NCBI RefSeq assembly: GCF_018130215.1
Contig: NZ_JAFCKQ010000048.1
Coordinates: 1-60,762 of the forward strand
DNA from: Bradyrhizobium jicamae
GTDB taxonomy: Bacteria; Pseudomonadota; Alphaproteobacteria; Rhizobiales; Xanthobacteraceae
DNA length: 60,762 nucleotides
Direction of reading: 5' to 3'
Part shown: positions 45,306 to 53,928 of the stretch, piece by piece
Position numbering within the stretch: position 1 is the first letter of the stretch
Layout: each line of letters begins with the position of its first letter
Notes under the pieces: generated by a model
Database searches by the model: none
What the model was told of the DNA's origin: nothing
The model's input: the letters and a program-made list of their open reading frames with translations, nothing else
Made by a program: the position numbers and the translations under genes

Positions 45306-45941
45306 CTAGGCGGCCTTCGCCGATGCCGGGTCTTCCGGACGCTTGTCGATCACCTTGTCGACGAGGCCGAAGGCCTTGGCATCCTCGGCGGTCAGGAACT
45401 TGTCGCGCTCCAGCGCATCCTCGATCGCCTTGTAGGTCTGGCCGGTGTGCTTCACGTAGATCTCGTTGAGGCGCTTCTTGAGATTCAGGATCTCCTGCGC
45501 GTGCAGCATGATGTCGGTGGCCTGGCCCTGGAAGCCGCCGGAGGGCTGGTGCACCATGATACGCGAGTTCGGCAGGGTGAAGCGCATGTCCTTTTCGCCA
45601 GCCGCCAGCAGCAGCGAGCCCATCGAGGCCGCCTGCCCCGTGCACAGCGTCGACACCGGCGGGCGGATGAACTGCATGGTGTCGTAGATCGCGAGGCCCG
45701 ACGTCACCACGCCGCCCGGCGAGTTGATGTACATCGAGATTTCCTTCTTCGGGTTCTCGGCCTCGAGGAACAGCAGCTGCGCGACGATCAGCGTCGACAT
45801 GCCGTCTTCCACCGGACCGGTGACGAAGATGATGCGCTCCTTCAGGAGGCGCGAGAAAATGTCGTAGGCGCGTTCGCCGCGATTGGTCTGCTCGACGACC
45901 ATCGGCACGAGGTTCATGTAGGTTTCAACGGGATCGCGCAT
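45306..45941 (-). CDS. clpP: ATP-dependent Clp protease proteolytic subunit
   Basis: 211 residues. A tetradecameric serine protease chamber. The catalytic serine is S106 in GQAASMGSLLLAAG and the histidine is H131 in RIMVHQPSGG; the aspartate lies about 50 residues later in KFLTAEDAKAFGLVD. The hydrophobic N-terminal segment YMNLVPMVVEQT begins the mature axial loop. It lies between tig and clpX as in most proteobacteria. Confidence 0.97.
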   Translation of the reverse strand: MRDPVETYMNLVPMVVEQTNRGERAYDIFSRLLKERIIFVTGPVEDGMSTLIVAQLLFLEAENPKKEISMYINSPGGVVTSGLAIYDTMQFIRPPVSTLCTGQAASMGSLLLAAGEKDMRFTLPNSRIMVHQPSGGFQGQATDIMLHAQEILNLKKRLNEIYVKHTGQTYKAIEDALERDKFLTAEDAKAFGLVDKVIDKRPEDPASAKAA

Positions 45942-46191
45942 GAGAAGACCCAGGGGTTAGGGGTGATGCAGGACTTGGTTAGGCGAACTGGTTAGGCGAC
46001 TTGAAAAGCTCAACCCAGATATAGGCCAATTTCCGGCCGGCAAGACCGGCGCCAGCCGACCGGGACTAGCCATTTGGGCAGGTCCAAATGACAAGGTCCG
46101 AGTTCAAGCTGATTCGCGGCGGCGCGCCTAGCGACGGAGGTCCGTCGCAGGCCACGCTTTCGCAGTTCATCATTAACGCGAGGTGCCGGGT

Positions 46192-47553
46192 TTAAGCGGC
46201 AGTTTTCTCGGCGTCTTCATCCTTGAACAGCTCTTCCTTGGTGACCTTCTTCTCGGTCACGTTGGCAAGCTCCAGGATGAAGTCGACCACCTTGTCCTCG
46301 TAGATCGGCGCGCGGAGCTGGGCCAGCGCCTGGGCGTTGCTGCGGTAGTAGTCCCAGACTTCCTTCTCGCGGCCGGGCACCTGGCGGGCGCGTTCGATCA
46401 CGGCGCGCGAGACCTCGTCGTCGGTCACGGTGATCTTGTTCTTCTCGCCGATCTCCGACAGCACGAGGCCGAGGCGGACGCGGCGGTCGGCGATCTTCTG
46501 GTACTCGTCCTTGGCCGCCTCTTCGGTGGTGTTCTCGTCGGCAAAGGTCTTGCCGGAGGAATCCATCTCGGCCTTGATCGAGGTCCACATCAGGTTGAAC
46601 TCCTCGGCGACCAGCGACGGCGGAGCCTCGAACCTGTGGCTCTCGTCGAGGCGATCGAGCAGCGCGCGCTTGACGCGCTGGCGGGTGGCGCCGGCGAACT
46701 CACCCTTCAGGCGCTCCCGCATGAGCTCCTTGAGCTTGTCGAGCGATTCCAGGCCCAGCGTCTTGGCGAAATCGTCGTCGATCTTGGCCTCGCCCGGCGC
46801 CTCGATCAGGGTCGCGGTGGTCTCGAACTCGGCCGGCTGGCCGGCGAGCTTGTCATTGAGGTAGTTCTTCGGGAAGCCGACCTTCAGCGTGCGGGTCTCG
46901 TTCGCACCGATGCCGATCAGTTCGTCCTCGAAGCCGGGGATGAACTGGCCGGCGCCGATGATGACCTGGATGCCCTCGCCGGTGCCGCCCTCGAACGGCT
47001 CACCATTGATGGTGCCCTTGAAGTTGATGGTGACGCGGTCACCCTTTTCCGCCTTCGCACCCTCGGACTTGGCGTTGTAGGGACGGCTGCCTTCGGCGAC
47101 ACGCAGGATGGCCTCGTCGACATCGGCGTCGGAGACGTCGACCACCGGCTTCTCGACAGAGAAGGTCTTGAAGTCCGCCAGCTGGATCTGCGGCACGACC
47201 TCGAAGGCGACCGTGTAGGTCAGATCGGTCTTGCCCGAGAGCAACTCGTCGACCTCGCTCTTCTCGGTCGGCATCGTGATCTTCGGCTCGCCCGCGAGGC
47301 GGTAGCCGTGATCCTCGAAGATCTTCTTGTTGGTGTCGCTGATGGTCTGGTCGATGGTCTCGGCCATCACCGACCGGCCGTACACCTTCTTCAGGTGCGC
47401 CACCGGCACCTTGCCCGGACGGAAGCCGTTGAGACGGACCTTGTCCTTGAGATCGACGAGCTTGGCATCCGCCTTGGCATCGAGATCGGATGCCGGGACG
47501 TTGATCTTGAATTCGTGCTTCAGTCCCTCGTTGAGGGTCTCGGTGACCTGCAT
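46192..47553 (-). CDS. tig: Trigger factor
   Basis: 453 residues. The ribosome-bound chaperone and prolyl isomerase. The N-terminal domain carries the ribosome-binding signature GFRPGKVPVAHLKKVYGRSV near residue 43. The central FKBP domain is around 160-250 (GDRVTINFKGTINGEPFEGG), and the long helical C-terminal arms follow. The 250-base spacer to clpP contains a perfect GCGACGGA/TCCGTCGC hairpin at 46131-46148. Confidence 0.96.
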   Translation of the reverse strand: MQVTETLNEGLKHEFKINVPASDLDAKADAKLVDLKDKVRLNGFRPGKVPVAHLKKVYGRSVMAETIDQTISDTNKKIFEDHGYRLAGEPKITMPTEKSEVDELLSGKTDLTYTVAFEVVPQIQLADFKTFSVEKPVVDVSDADVDEAILRVAEGSRPYNAKSEGAKAEKGDRVTINFKGTINGEPFEGGTGEGIQVIIGAGQFIPGFEDELIGIGANETRTLKVGFPKNYLNDKLAGQPAEFETTATLIEAPGEAKIDDDFAKTLGLESLDKLKELMRERLKGEFAGATRQRVKRALLDRLDESHRFEAPPSLVAEEFNLMWTSIKAEMDSSGKTFADENTTEEAAKDEYQKIADRRVRLGLVLSEIGEKNKITVTDDEVSRAVIERARQVPGREKEVWDYYRSNAQALAQLRAPIYEDKVVDFILELANVTEKKVTKEELFKDEDAEKTAA

Positions 47554-47720
47554 GGTGTCAATCTTCTTCCGCTTTCGCCACGAGCCTTGCGGCCGAGGCA
47601 GTGTTCAATCAAGTCGACGTGCGGCCGGTTAAAGCCTGACGCCGGTGGTTCGGCGAACCCGCGGCCCTCCAGGGGGCTCAAGGTTCTCCAAGGAATCGTC
47701 ATGCAAACGCGGTAAGCGCT

Positions 47721-47805
47721 TGGTGCGGGCGGAGGGACTCGAACCCCCACAACTTTCGTCACTGGAACCTAAATCCAGCGCGTCTACCAGTTCCGCCACG
47801 CCCGC
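47721..47805 (-). tRNA. tRNA-Leu (TAG anticodon)
   Basis: 85 bases including CCA. Acceptor stem GCGGGCG/CGCCCGC, anticodon stem-loop CTGGA-TTTAGGT-TCCAG, a long variable arm (TGACGAAAGTTG region) as expected for class II tRNAs, and the T arm GGGGGTTCGAGTCCCTC. Confidence 0.95.
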
Positions 47806-47934
47806 GTGAAAAGCATCCAATCCGGCCGCGGTGCCGCGGGCGGCGGGCTTATAACATGGGCCCACCGGTTCGCAGCAAAAAAATGGCCGATTCTGCATAC
47901 CGGCCTGCGACCCATCGCAGCTGGACAGACCCCA

Positions 47935-49266
47935 ATGAAAATGGTCCGCATCGGACCGATGGCAAGCCCGATAAATCGCTTCAATCGACGCGACCTGATC
48001 GCCGGCCTCGGCGCCGCGGCGCTATGTCCTGTCCTCCCGGCCACGGCCTTCGCTCAGGGGCGCACCTCCGTCACGCTCGAGGCCAGACCCGAGCGGCTTT
48101 CGCTGCGCCCGGGCGGTCCCGAAACCGCGGTCTGGTCACTCGGCAGCGGCGACCTTCGCTTCAGGCGCGGCGAGACCCTCGATGTGACCTTCGACAGCGA
48201 GCTGCCGGCGCCGGCGGCTCTGAATTGCCGCGGGCTCGATGGTGTCCCGGCGGCGGAGCCGCTGACCTCCCGGATGCCGATCGCGGCCGGAGCAAAGGAC
48301 AGCTTCCAGCTCCCGCTGCGGCACGCCGGAACCTTCCTATGCGACCTGGCCCTCCCGGGCGAAGGCGGCGACAAGCCGGTGCGGCCGCGTCCCGTGATCG
48401 TTGCAGGCACTTCGCCGGTCGCGGTCGACCGCGACGAGATCCTCTTGATCGAGGAGTGGCGGCTGCGCGCTGACGGGAGCGCGATTCCACCGGGATCCGA
48501 CCCAAAAGATACCACGCCGATTCATACAGTTAACGGCAAAACCTCGTTCGAGATTTCGGCTCCGGCCAACACCCGGCTCAGACTCCGCTTTATCAACGGC
48601 AGCCCGCGCAGCGTGCTGGCCGTGAAGCTGGAAAACATCGACGTCCGGGTGATGGCCATCGACGGCCAGGCGGCTGAACCGTTTTCCGCCCGCAACGGTG
48701 CCCTGGTGCTGGCGCCGGGAAATCGCACCGACGTCTTTATCGATGCGGTCGGGCCGGCCGGAACGACTTTCCCCATCCTGCTGCATGACGGAACGCAGGC
48801 CCGCGGCATTGGCAAGTTGACGGTCTCGGCCGACACGGCGATTCGCCCCGCGCCCTTCGCGCCAGCCCCGCCGCTCCCCGGCAACGACCTGCCGGCACAG
48901 CTCGACCTCAAGGCCGCCGCCAGAATCGAACTCGCGCTGGGTGCGTCTGCCGATTGGGTGAAGGCGGCCGAGTTCAAGCCATCGGCGGCGCCGGCGTTCC
49001 AGGTCAAGGCCGGCCGCCCCGTGGTGCTGGCCCTGATCAACCGCGCGCCCGACACCACCGTCTTTCACCTTCACGGGCATCATTTCCGCCTGCTCGACCG
49101 GCTCGATGACGGCTGGAAGCCCTTCTGGCTCGACACGCTGGCGGTAGAGCCCGGCCAGACCCAGCGCATCGCCTTCCTCGCCGAATATCCGGGGCGCTAT
49201 CTGATCGAGACTGCGGCGACCGATTGGGCCGCTCCGCGACTTCTGCGATGGTACAGTGTCCAGTAG
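47935..49266 (+). CDS. Multicopper-oxidase-like protein lacking copper ligands
   Basis: 443 residues from the ATG at 47935. A twin-arginine signal (NRFNRRDLIAGLGAAAL) precedes cupredoxin-like domains with the layout of a multicopper oxidase. The usual first motif HWHG is replaced by LNCRGLDG and the HSH motif by TFLCDLAL. The third-domain motif keeps HLHGH (H378, H380, H382) but has Thr for its first histidine. The terminal HCHxxxH motif is replaced by RYLIETAATDWAAP. It therefore probably has no oxidase activity, as with the division protein FtsP/SufI. It is exported folded to the periplasm. Confidence 0.82.
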   Translation: MKMVRIGPMASPINRFNRRDLIAGLGAAALCPVLPATAFAQGRTSVTLEARPERLSLRPGGPETAVWSLGSGDLRFRRGETLDVTFDSELPAPAALNCRGLDGVPAAEPLTSRMPIAAGAKDSFQLPLRHAGTFLCDLALPGEGGDKPVRPRPVIVAGTSPVAVDRDEILLIEEWRLRADGSAIPPGSDPKDTTPIHTVNGKTSFEISAPANTRLRLRFINGSPRSVLAVKLENIDVRVMAIDGQAAEPFSARNGALVLAPGNRTDVFIDAVGPAGTTFPILLHDGTQARGIGKLTVSADTAIRPAPFAPAPPLPGNDLPAQLDLKAAARIELALGASADWVKAAEFKPSAAPAFQVKAGRPVVLALINRAPDTTVFHLHGHHFRLLDRLDDGWKPFWLDTLAVEPGQTQRIAFLAEYPGRYLIETAATDWAAPRLLRWYSVQ

Positions 49267-49283
49267 CATGAGAGGAAACCATC

Positions 49284-50369
49284 ATGGGCCAGACAGTTGC
49301 AGCGATCCGCGGAGTGAAGGCGCGAAGCGTCGTGGTGCCGCTCAAGCGCCCTGTTAAGACCGCTTTCGGCGTGATCGATTCCGGTCCGCTGGTCCTGATC
49401 GATGTCGAGACCGATCAAGGCGTTACCGGCCGCACCTACATCTTCGCCTACAGCAGGCTGACACTTGAACCTCTCGTGTATCTGATCGAAGAGATCGGCC
49501 GCGAGTTGATCGGCAAGCCGGTCGCGCCGTTCGACCTGATGAAGGCGATGGATGCGAAATTCCGCTTGCTCGGCTGGCAGGGCCTCGTCGGCATGGCGGT
49601 GTCAGGCCTCGACATGGCGTATTGGGACGTGATCGGGCAAATAGCCGGTCGGCCACTGGCCGAGCTGCTCGGCGGTTCGGTCAAGCCGGTCAAGGCGTAT
49701 GACAGCTACGGCGCGGTCGATCCCGCGACTGACGAGCGCGCGCTGCGCCGATCACTCGACCAGGGATTCAAGGGCATCAAGATCAAGGTCGGCGACGGCG
49801 ACGCTGCCAATGACGAGCGCGTGGTCAAGGGCGTGCGCGCCCTGCTCGGTCCCGACATCGCGCTGATGATCGACTTCAACCAGTCGCTCGATCCGGCCGA
49901 GGCCATCAGCCGCATTGCGCGGCTCGCGCCCTACGGCCTGCACTGGATCGAGGAGCCGGTGCCGCAGGAAAACCTGTCCGGCCATGCCAGGGTGCGCAAG
50001 GCCTCGCCGACCCCGATCCAGGCCGGCGAGAACTGGTGGTTTCCGCGCGGCTTTGCCGAGGCGATCGCGGCCGGCGCATCCGACTTCATCATGCCCGACG
50101 TGATGAAGGTCGGCGGCGTCACCGGCTGGCTCCAGGTCGCGGGCCAGGCCGACGCCGCGTCGATCCCGATGTCGAGCCACCTGTTCGCGGAGGTCAGCTC
50201 CCACCTGCTCGCGGTTACGCCGACCGCGCACTGGCTCGAATTCCTCGACTTCGCAGGCACGATCCTGGCGAACCCTGCCGAGGTCGTCGACGGCGCTGTC
50301 AGCGCCCGCGGTCCCGGGCTCGGCATCGAGTGGAACGAGCCGGCGATCACGAAATATCTGGTCAGTTAG
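49284..50369 (+). CDS. Mandelate racemase/muconate lactonizing enzyme family protein
   Basis: 361 residues of the enolase superfamily. Catalytic and metal residues match Pseudomonas mandelate racemase with a constant offset of two: K166 and K168 (GIKIKVGD), D197 (MIDFNQ), E223 (WIEEP), E249 (QAGEN), D272 (IMPDVMKVGG), H299 (MSSHLF) and E319 (WLEF). This strongly suggests racemisation of mandelate or a close 2-hydroxy acid, although no mandelate pathway gene is nearby. It starts 17 bases after the cupredoxin-like gene, probably cotranscribed. Confidence 0.88.
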   Translation: MGQTVAAIRGVKARSVVVPLKRPVKTAFGVIDSGPLVLIDVETDQGVTGRTYIFAYSRLTLEPLVYLIEEIGRELIGKPVAPFDLMKAMDAKFRLLGWQGLVGMAVSGLDMAYWDVIGQIAGRPLAELLGGSVKPVKAYDSYGAVDPATDERALRRSLDQGFKGIKIKVGDGDAANDERVVKGVRALLGPDIALMIDFNQSLDPAEAISRIARLAPYGLHWIEEPVPQENLSGHARVRKASPTPIQAGENWWFPRGFAEAIAAGASDFIMPDVMKVGGVTGWLQVAGQADAASIPMSSHLFAEVSSHLLAVTPTAHWLEFLDFAGTILANPAEVVDGAVSARGPGLGIEWNEPAITKYLVS

Positions 50370-50477
50370 GACCTACAACCTGCTACCCCCGACCGGCGCT
50401 TGTCATGCACGCAGGCGCCTGCGATTAACGCTGACACGCGCCTTTCTCAACTACCGATCAGAGCGCTGGAACGATCA

Positions 50478-51185
50478 ATGTCCGACAACAAACTGACGCT
50501 CAAATTTCGCTGCCCGGCAGAACTCGAGGGGCTCATTCCGGCGCCCGTACCGGCCGCCCAGGGTGTCCCCGACTGGCTCAAGGCGATGCCGGCGATGGCC
50601 TTCTCTTCGATCAATCTGCGCGACGAGGACACCGTCAAGCGCTGCCCGCCCTTCGTCGACGCGATGACCTCGGGCTTCCTGATTCCGCTGGTTTGCGACC
50701 TGAGGGTCGAGAACGGCGAGATCACCTGGGACCAGGACATCCCGCCCGGAGGCGCGGTCGAGTTTCCCCGTTCGCCGATCGGCTTCCACGATCCGGGTCA
50801 GGTCACCGGCACGCCGCTGTTCGAAGCCGGCCGCTTCGTCATGAAATTCCACAATCTGTGGACCGTCGAGGCGCCGGAAGGATACGACGTCTACTTCACG
50901 CATCCCGTCAACCGCTTCGATCTGCCGTTCACCACGCTGAGCGGGCTGGTCAGTTGCGACGTCTACACCGACACCTGGGTGCACTTTCCAGCGTACTGGC
51001 ACGACAAGAGTTTCAGCGGTGTCCTCCCCAAGGGGACCCCGATCGCGCAATGCATTCCCGTCAAGCGAGGCGACTGGATCGCGCAGTCGTCTCCTTTCAC
51101 AGCGGAGGACGAGAAGCGCGTCAACGATTTCCGGTCGGAGCTGCGACGGCAGCCCAATCTCTACCGGAGAAATTTCAGGATCTGA
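50478..51185 (+). CDS. Hypothetical protein, possible DUF6065 family
   Basis: 235 residues, no signal peptide or membrane segment. Conserved-looking stretches are LIPAPVPAAQGVPDWLKAMP, CPPFVDAMTSGFLIPL, SPIGFHDPGQVTG, FTHPVNRFDLPF and LPKGTPIAQCIPVKR. The wording of these motifs recalls proteins annotated as DUF6065, a family often near biosynthetic genes, but I cannot confirm it. Possibly a double-stranded beta-helix enzyme; function unknown. Confidence 0.7.
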   Translation: MSDNKLTLKFRCPAELEGLIPAPVPAAQGVPDWLKAMPAMAFSSINLRDEDTVKRCPPFVDAMTSGFLIPLVCDLRVENGEITWDQDIPPGGAVEFPRSPIGFHDPGQVTGTPLFEAGRFVMKFHNLWTVEAPEGYDVYFTHPVNRFDLPFTTLSGLVSCDVYTDTWVHFPAYWHDKSFSGVLPKGTPIAQCIPVKRGDWIAQSSPFTAEDEKRVNDFRSELRRQPNLYRRNFRI

Positions 51186-51212
51186 GGGGCGACGGGATTC
51201 CGCCGGAGCCGC

Positions 51213-52046
51213 TCACGTCGATTTCCCGCCCAGGAACTTCGTCGCCTCACTCATGTCGAAGAAGAAACGGCCATGCGATGACGCCGCCATCACGAAGGCC
51301 GCTCGTCCGAGCAAATGAGGTCCGCCCCGCATGACCGCGCGCAGAGCCGCCTCGCCGGCATCGCGCTCGCCCTGCTCGAGCAGGCACGTGGCGAGATAGG
51401 CGCGGACCGAGCCGTCGTCCGGGCGCTGGGCGAGCACGTGGCGGAACGCATCGGCGGCAGCCGTGTAGTCGCCGCTGAGGATCAGGACCCGCCCGAGTTC
51501 GATCAGAACGTCCGGACGTCCCGGCGCGGCGTCACGAGCGATCGTCAGGACTTCCAGGGCCTTCGCGAACTCGTTGCTCTCGTGAAGAAGCCGGCCCAGA
51601 TCGACCTTCAGATCGACGCTCTCGGGAACCAGGGCAAGGCCGGATTCGATGACGCTGATGGCTTCGCCGAGTTGACCGGCTTTGGACAGCTGACCCGCGA
51701 GTTCCTGAAAGGAAGGCAGATATGGCGGGCGACGCGCGATCGTCCGGCGCAACTGCGCGATCCCGTCCGCCGCGCGTCCGGACTTGCAGAGCAACGCGCC
51801 AAGCAGCGTCTCGACTTCCCCGTCATCGCTGCGGCGTGCGATCCTTTCGAGCGGCGCGATCGCCTCGCCTGCCCGGTCCTGCCCGACCAGGGCGTGCGCC
51901 AGGATCAGCACCGCATTCCGGTCGGTGCGGTTCGACTTCAGGATGTCGCCTGCGATCCGCTCGGCCAGGTCGAACCGCCGACTGCGCAGCGCGCCGGCGC
52001 CTTGTTGCAGGGCCTGGGCGAGGAAACTGGTCTGTCTGCCACTCAC
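51213..52046 (-). CDS. Tetratricopeptide repeat protein
   Basis: 277 residues from a GTG at 52046; in-frame GTG and TTG codons further upstream are alternatives. Six or so TPR units are visible, such as ALRSRRFDLAERIAGDILKS, AVLILAHALVGQDRAGEAIA, VDLGRLLHESNEFAKALEVL and VLIELGRVLILSGDYTAAAD. The C-terminus has HGRFFFDMSEATKFLGG. Such proteins scaffold others, and no partner is evident. It is convergent with the preceding gene. Confidence 0.78.
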   Translation of the reverse strand: MSGRQTSFLAQALQQGAGALRSRRFDLAERIAGDILKSNRTDRNAVLILAHALVGQDRAGEAIAPLERIARRSDDGEVETLLGALLCKSGRAADGIAQLRRTIARRPPYLPSFQELAGQLSKAGQLGEAISVIESGLALVPESVDLKVDLGRLLHESNEFAKALEVLTIARDAAPGRPDVLIELGRVLILSGDYTAAADAFRHVLAQRPDDGSVRAYLATCLLEQGERDAGEAALRAVMRGGPHLLGRAAFVMAASSHGRFFFDMSEATKFLGGKST

Positions 52047-52233
52047 GGTGTCATGTCTTTGCGATGCAAACGATCGATGAGCCTTAGCCTGCACCCCACC
52101 GACCGTCCACCCCAAACCATTGCGGGTGAAAGCCTGCCTCCCAGTCCATCGGGATGGAAATGGCTCCAGCGACGCGCCGCGCCGCGCTCGCGGCCCTATG
52201 CCGCAAACGCCACAAGGCTGAAGCGAGATCGGT

Positions 52234-52443
52234 TCATGTTGCGGTTCGGATGGTGGTTGCTTCGTGGCACGCCGGACAGGTCACCCAGCTATCGATCGTC
52301 GTCTCCGTCCTGGCGCTGTCAAACACGTGGACGTACGCCAGCTCACAAAACGGACAGCGGATCGGGTCGCCAGACGCAAGTTCTCGGGCAATGGCGATCC
52401 ACTTCAATTGTCCCGTGGTGTGGGTCTGAGAAAAGGACTTCAT
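52234..52443 (-). CDS. Small zinc-ribbon protein
   Basis: 69 residues. Two knuckles, CPFC and CPAC, are separated by about 25 residues with an aromatic core (LAYVHVFDSARTETTIDSWV), typical of a zinc ribbon. The N-terminal helix LKWIAIARELASGD precedes them. The ATG at 52443 was chosen; upstream codons are poor. Function unknown, perhaps nucleic-acid binding. Confidence 0.6.
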   Translation of the reverse strand: MKSFSQTHTTGQLKWIAIARELASGDPIRCPFCELAYVHVFDSARTETTIDSWVTCPACHEATTIRTAT

Positions 52444-52939
52444 GGCAAACTCACTGCGTGGAAATGCACGCAGCATATGTCAGTCGGACGACCAAATCAT
52501 TACGAATGATTCGGGGTTGACTCCTGGCTGGCAGCAAGGCCAGCAGCCTGTGTTTCAGGCTGTTTCCAACCAGGTGCCCGGACGCATGGCCTTGAACTTC
52601 CAGCGACGTTGCCAGGCACGACGCCGGCCGCAAGGAAACCGGCAGTAACACAGGTTAACGTCGCACCCCAACGGTTATAGATCATCCAATATAGCGATGA
52701 TGATTCCTTCCGGTCGCCATGATGTGCTGCTGGTTCCGGTGCAGGAACACCGTACTGGTCCGGACTCCCAAATGAGCGACGATGGTCGTAATGCAATCTC
52801 TGCCGGCGTTGCCATAACTTGCAGAGCATTTTTTCACGGATGTGTTTTTACAAGCCTGTTTCAACCGGCAGGAAAGGGTCACTCGCGTGGTGACCCTTTT
52901 CGATTCAGCGTTGGCCTGGATCTCCTGCAACGTGCAGAG
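52444..52939. other. Gene-poor stretch
   Basis: No convincing gene. A 61-codon minus-strand frame from ATG 52685 (MIYNRWGATLTCVTAGFLAA onward) could be a tiny exported peptide, but it lacks a ribosome site; I rate it about 0.25. Base composition is less GC-rich than the surroundings. Confidence 0.4.
52873..52899 (-). terminator. Terminator hairpin of the acetyltransferase operon
   Basis: AAAGGGTCAC (52873-52882) and GTGACCCTTT (52890-52899) form a perfect ten-base stem around a seven-base loop. It is about 40 bases after the stop of the minus-strand GNAT gene at 52940. The U-run is short. Confidence 0.65.
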
Positions 52940-53470
52940 CTACGAGAAGCGCGATGGCACGACCCAGACCAGTCCCCGCCACGCTTCGCCGCGCGAGGTC
53001 AGCGTCACGAAGTCGCGCGCGGGATCGCGGATCAGATTGAGCCTCGCCATCACGGCTTGCGACCGTTTGTTGTCCGGGCTCGCATAGGACAGGATCTCGC
53101 GCATGCCGATCCGATCGACGGCATGCAGCAGCGCGGCTCGAGCGCTTTCCGTTGCGTAGCCTTGTCCCCATGCGAGGCGCACGAACCGCCAGCCGACCTC
53201 GAAATGCGCGCCGAGCGGATGATCGTTCGACGAGCGGGGCATCACGCCCGCATAGCCCAGGAACGCACCGTCCCGCCCCTCGACGGCCCATCGCGACACG
53301 CCGTGATCGCGCTCGGCGGCGACATAGCGCGCGAATTTCGCCTGGCTCTCGGGCGGGCCGATGGGCCCGCCCAGATCGGCCATCACCTCCGGATCGGCAT
53401 GCATCGCCGCGAACGGAGCGCGATGCCGATCGTCCCATCGATGCAATCGCAGCCGCGGCGTTTCGATCAT
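52940..53470 (-). CDS. GNAT N-acetyltransferase, RimJ/RimL-like
   Basis: 176 residues. The acetyl-CoA loop is WGQGYATESARAALLHAV with the Q/RxxGxG/A pattern, preceded by FEVGWRFVRLA. The N-terminal IETPRLRLHRWDD and the final NKRSQAVMARLN segment fit the RimJ/RimL group that acetylates N-termini or small molecules. Its ATG overlaps the stop of the upstream GNAT gene in an ATGA arrangement. Confidence 0.87.
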   Translation of the reverse strand: MIETPRLRLHRWDDRHRAPFAAMHADPEVMADLGGPIGPPESQAKFARYVAAERDHGVSRWAVEGRDGAFLGYAGVMPRSSNDHPLGAHFEVGWRFVRLAWGQGYATESARAALLHAVDRIGMREILSYASPDNKRSQAVMARLNLIRDPARDFVTLTSRGEAWRGLVWVVPSRFS

Positions 53471-53928
53471 CCGCCCGCCCCTCGCCGTCCATTGCGCGTC
53501 CAGAGATAGCGCGCGTCCGGCTCCTGCTCCTCGTTGCGGTCTCCATCGGTCTCCTCGGCCAGCAGAAAGCCGCGCGCCTCGTAGAAGCGGCGGGCGGCGG
53601 CGTTGCGCTGGAAGGTCCAGAGCTGCAACCGGTCGGAGTGCCGCTTCGCGACCTCCAGCAGCGCGCCGCCGATGCCGTGGTGCTGCGCTGATGGCAGCAC
53701 GTAGAGCTGCTCGATCCAGTCATCATGGAACGCGATCACGCCGGTCATCACATCAGCTGCAAACGCGCCCCACAGCATGCACGTCGCAAACATCCGCTCG
53801 CGATAGAACCAGCGATCCTCGTCCGGCGTATGCAGGCCGGCGAGCCATGGCAACGCGTGATCGAAGGCGGCGCGATGCACGCGCGCGGCGGCGTCCATGT
53901 CGTCCAGTGCGAGTTGCCTAATACTCAA
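53467..53928 (-). CDS. GNAT N-acetyltransferase
   Basis: 153 residues. The core has IEQLYVLPSAQHHGIGGALLEVAKR (beta-4 and CoA loop) and LWTFQRNAAARRFYEARGF, both standard GNAT motifs. The substrate is unknown. It overlaps nnr by 11 bases upstream and the second GNAT gene by 4 downstream, so the three genes form a tight minus-strand operon. Confidence 0.87.
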   Translation of the reverse strand: MSIRQLALDDMDAAARVHRAAFDHALPWLAGLHTPDEDRWFYRERMFATCMLWGAFAADVMTGVIAFHDDWIEQLYVLPSAQHHGIGGALLEVAKRHSDRLQLWTFQRNAAARRFYEARGFLLAEETDGDRNEEQEPDARYLWTRNGRRGAGG

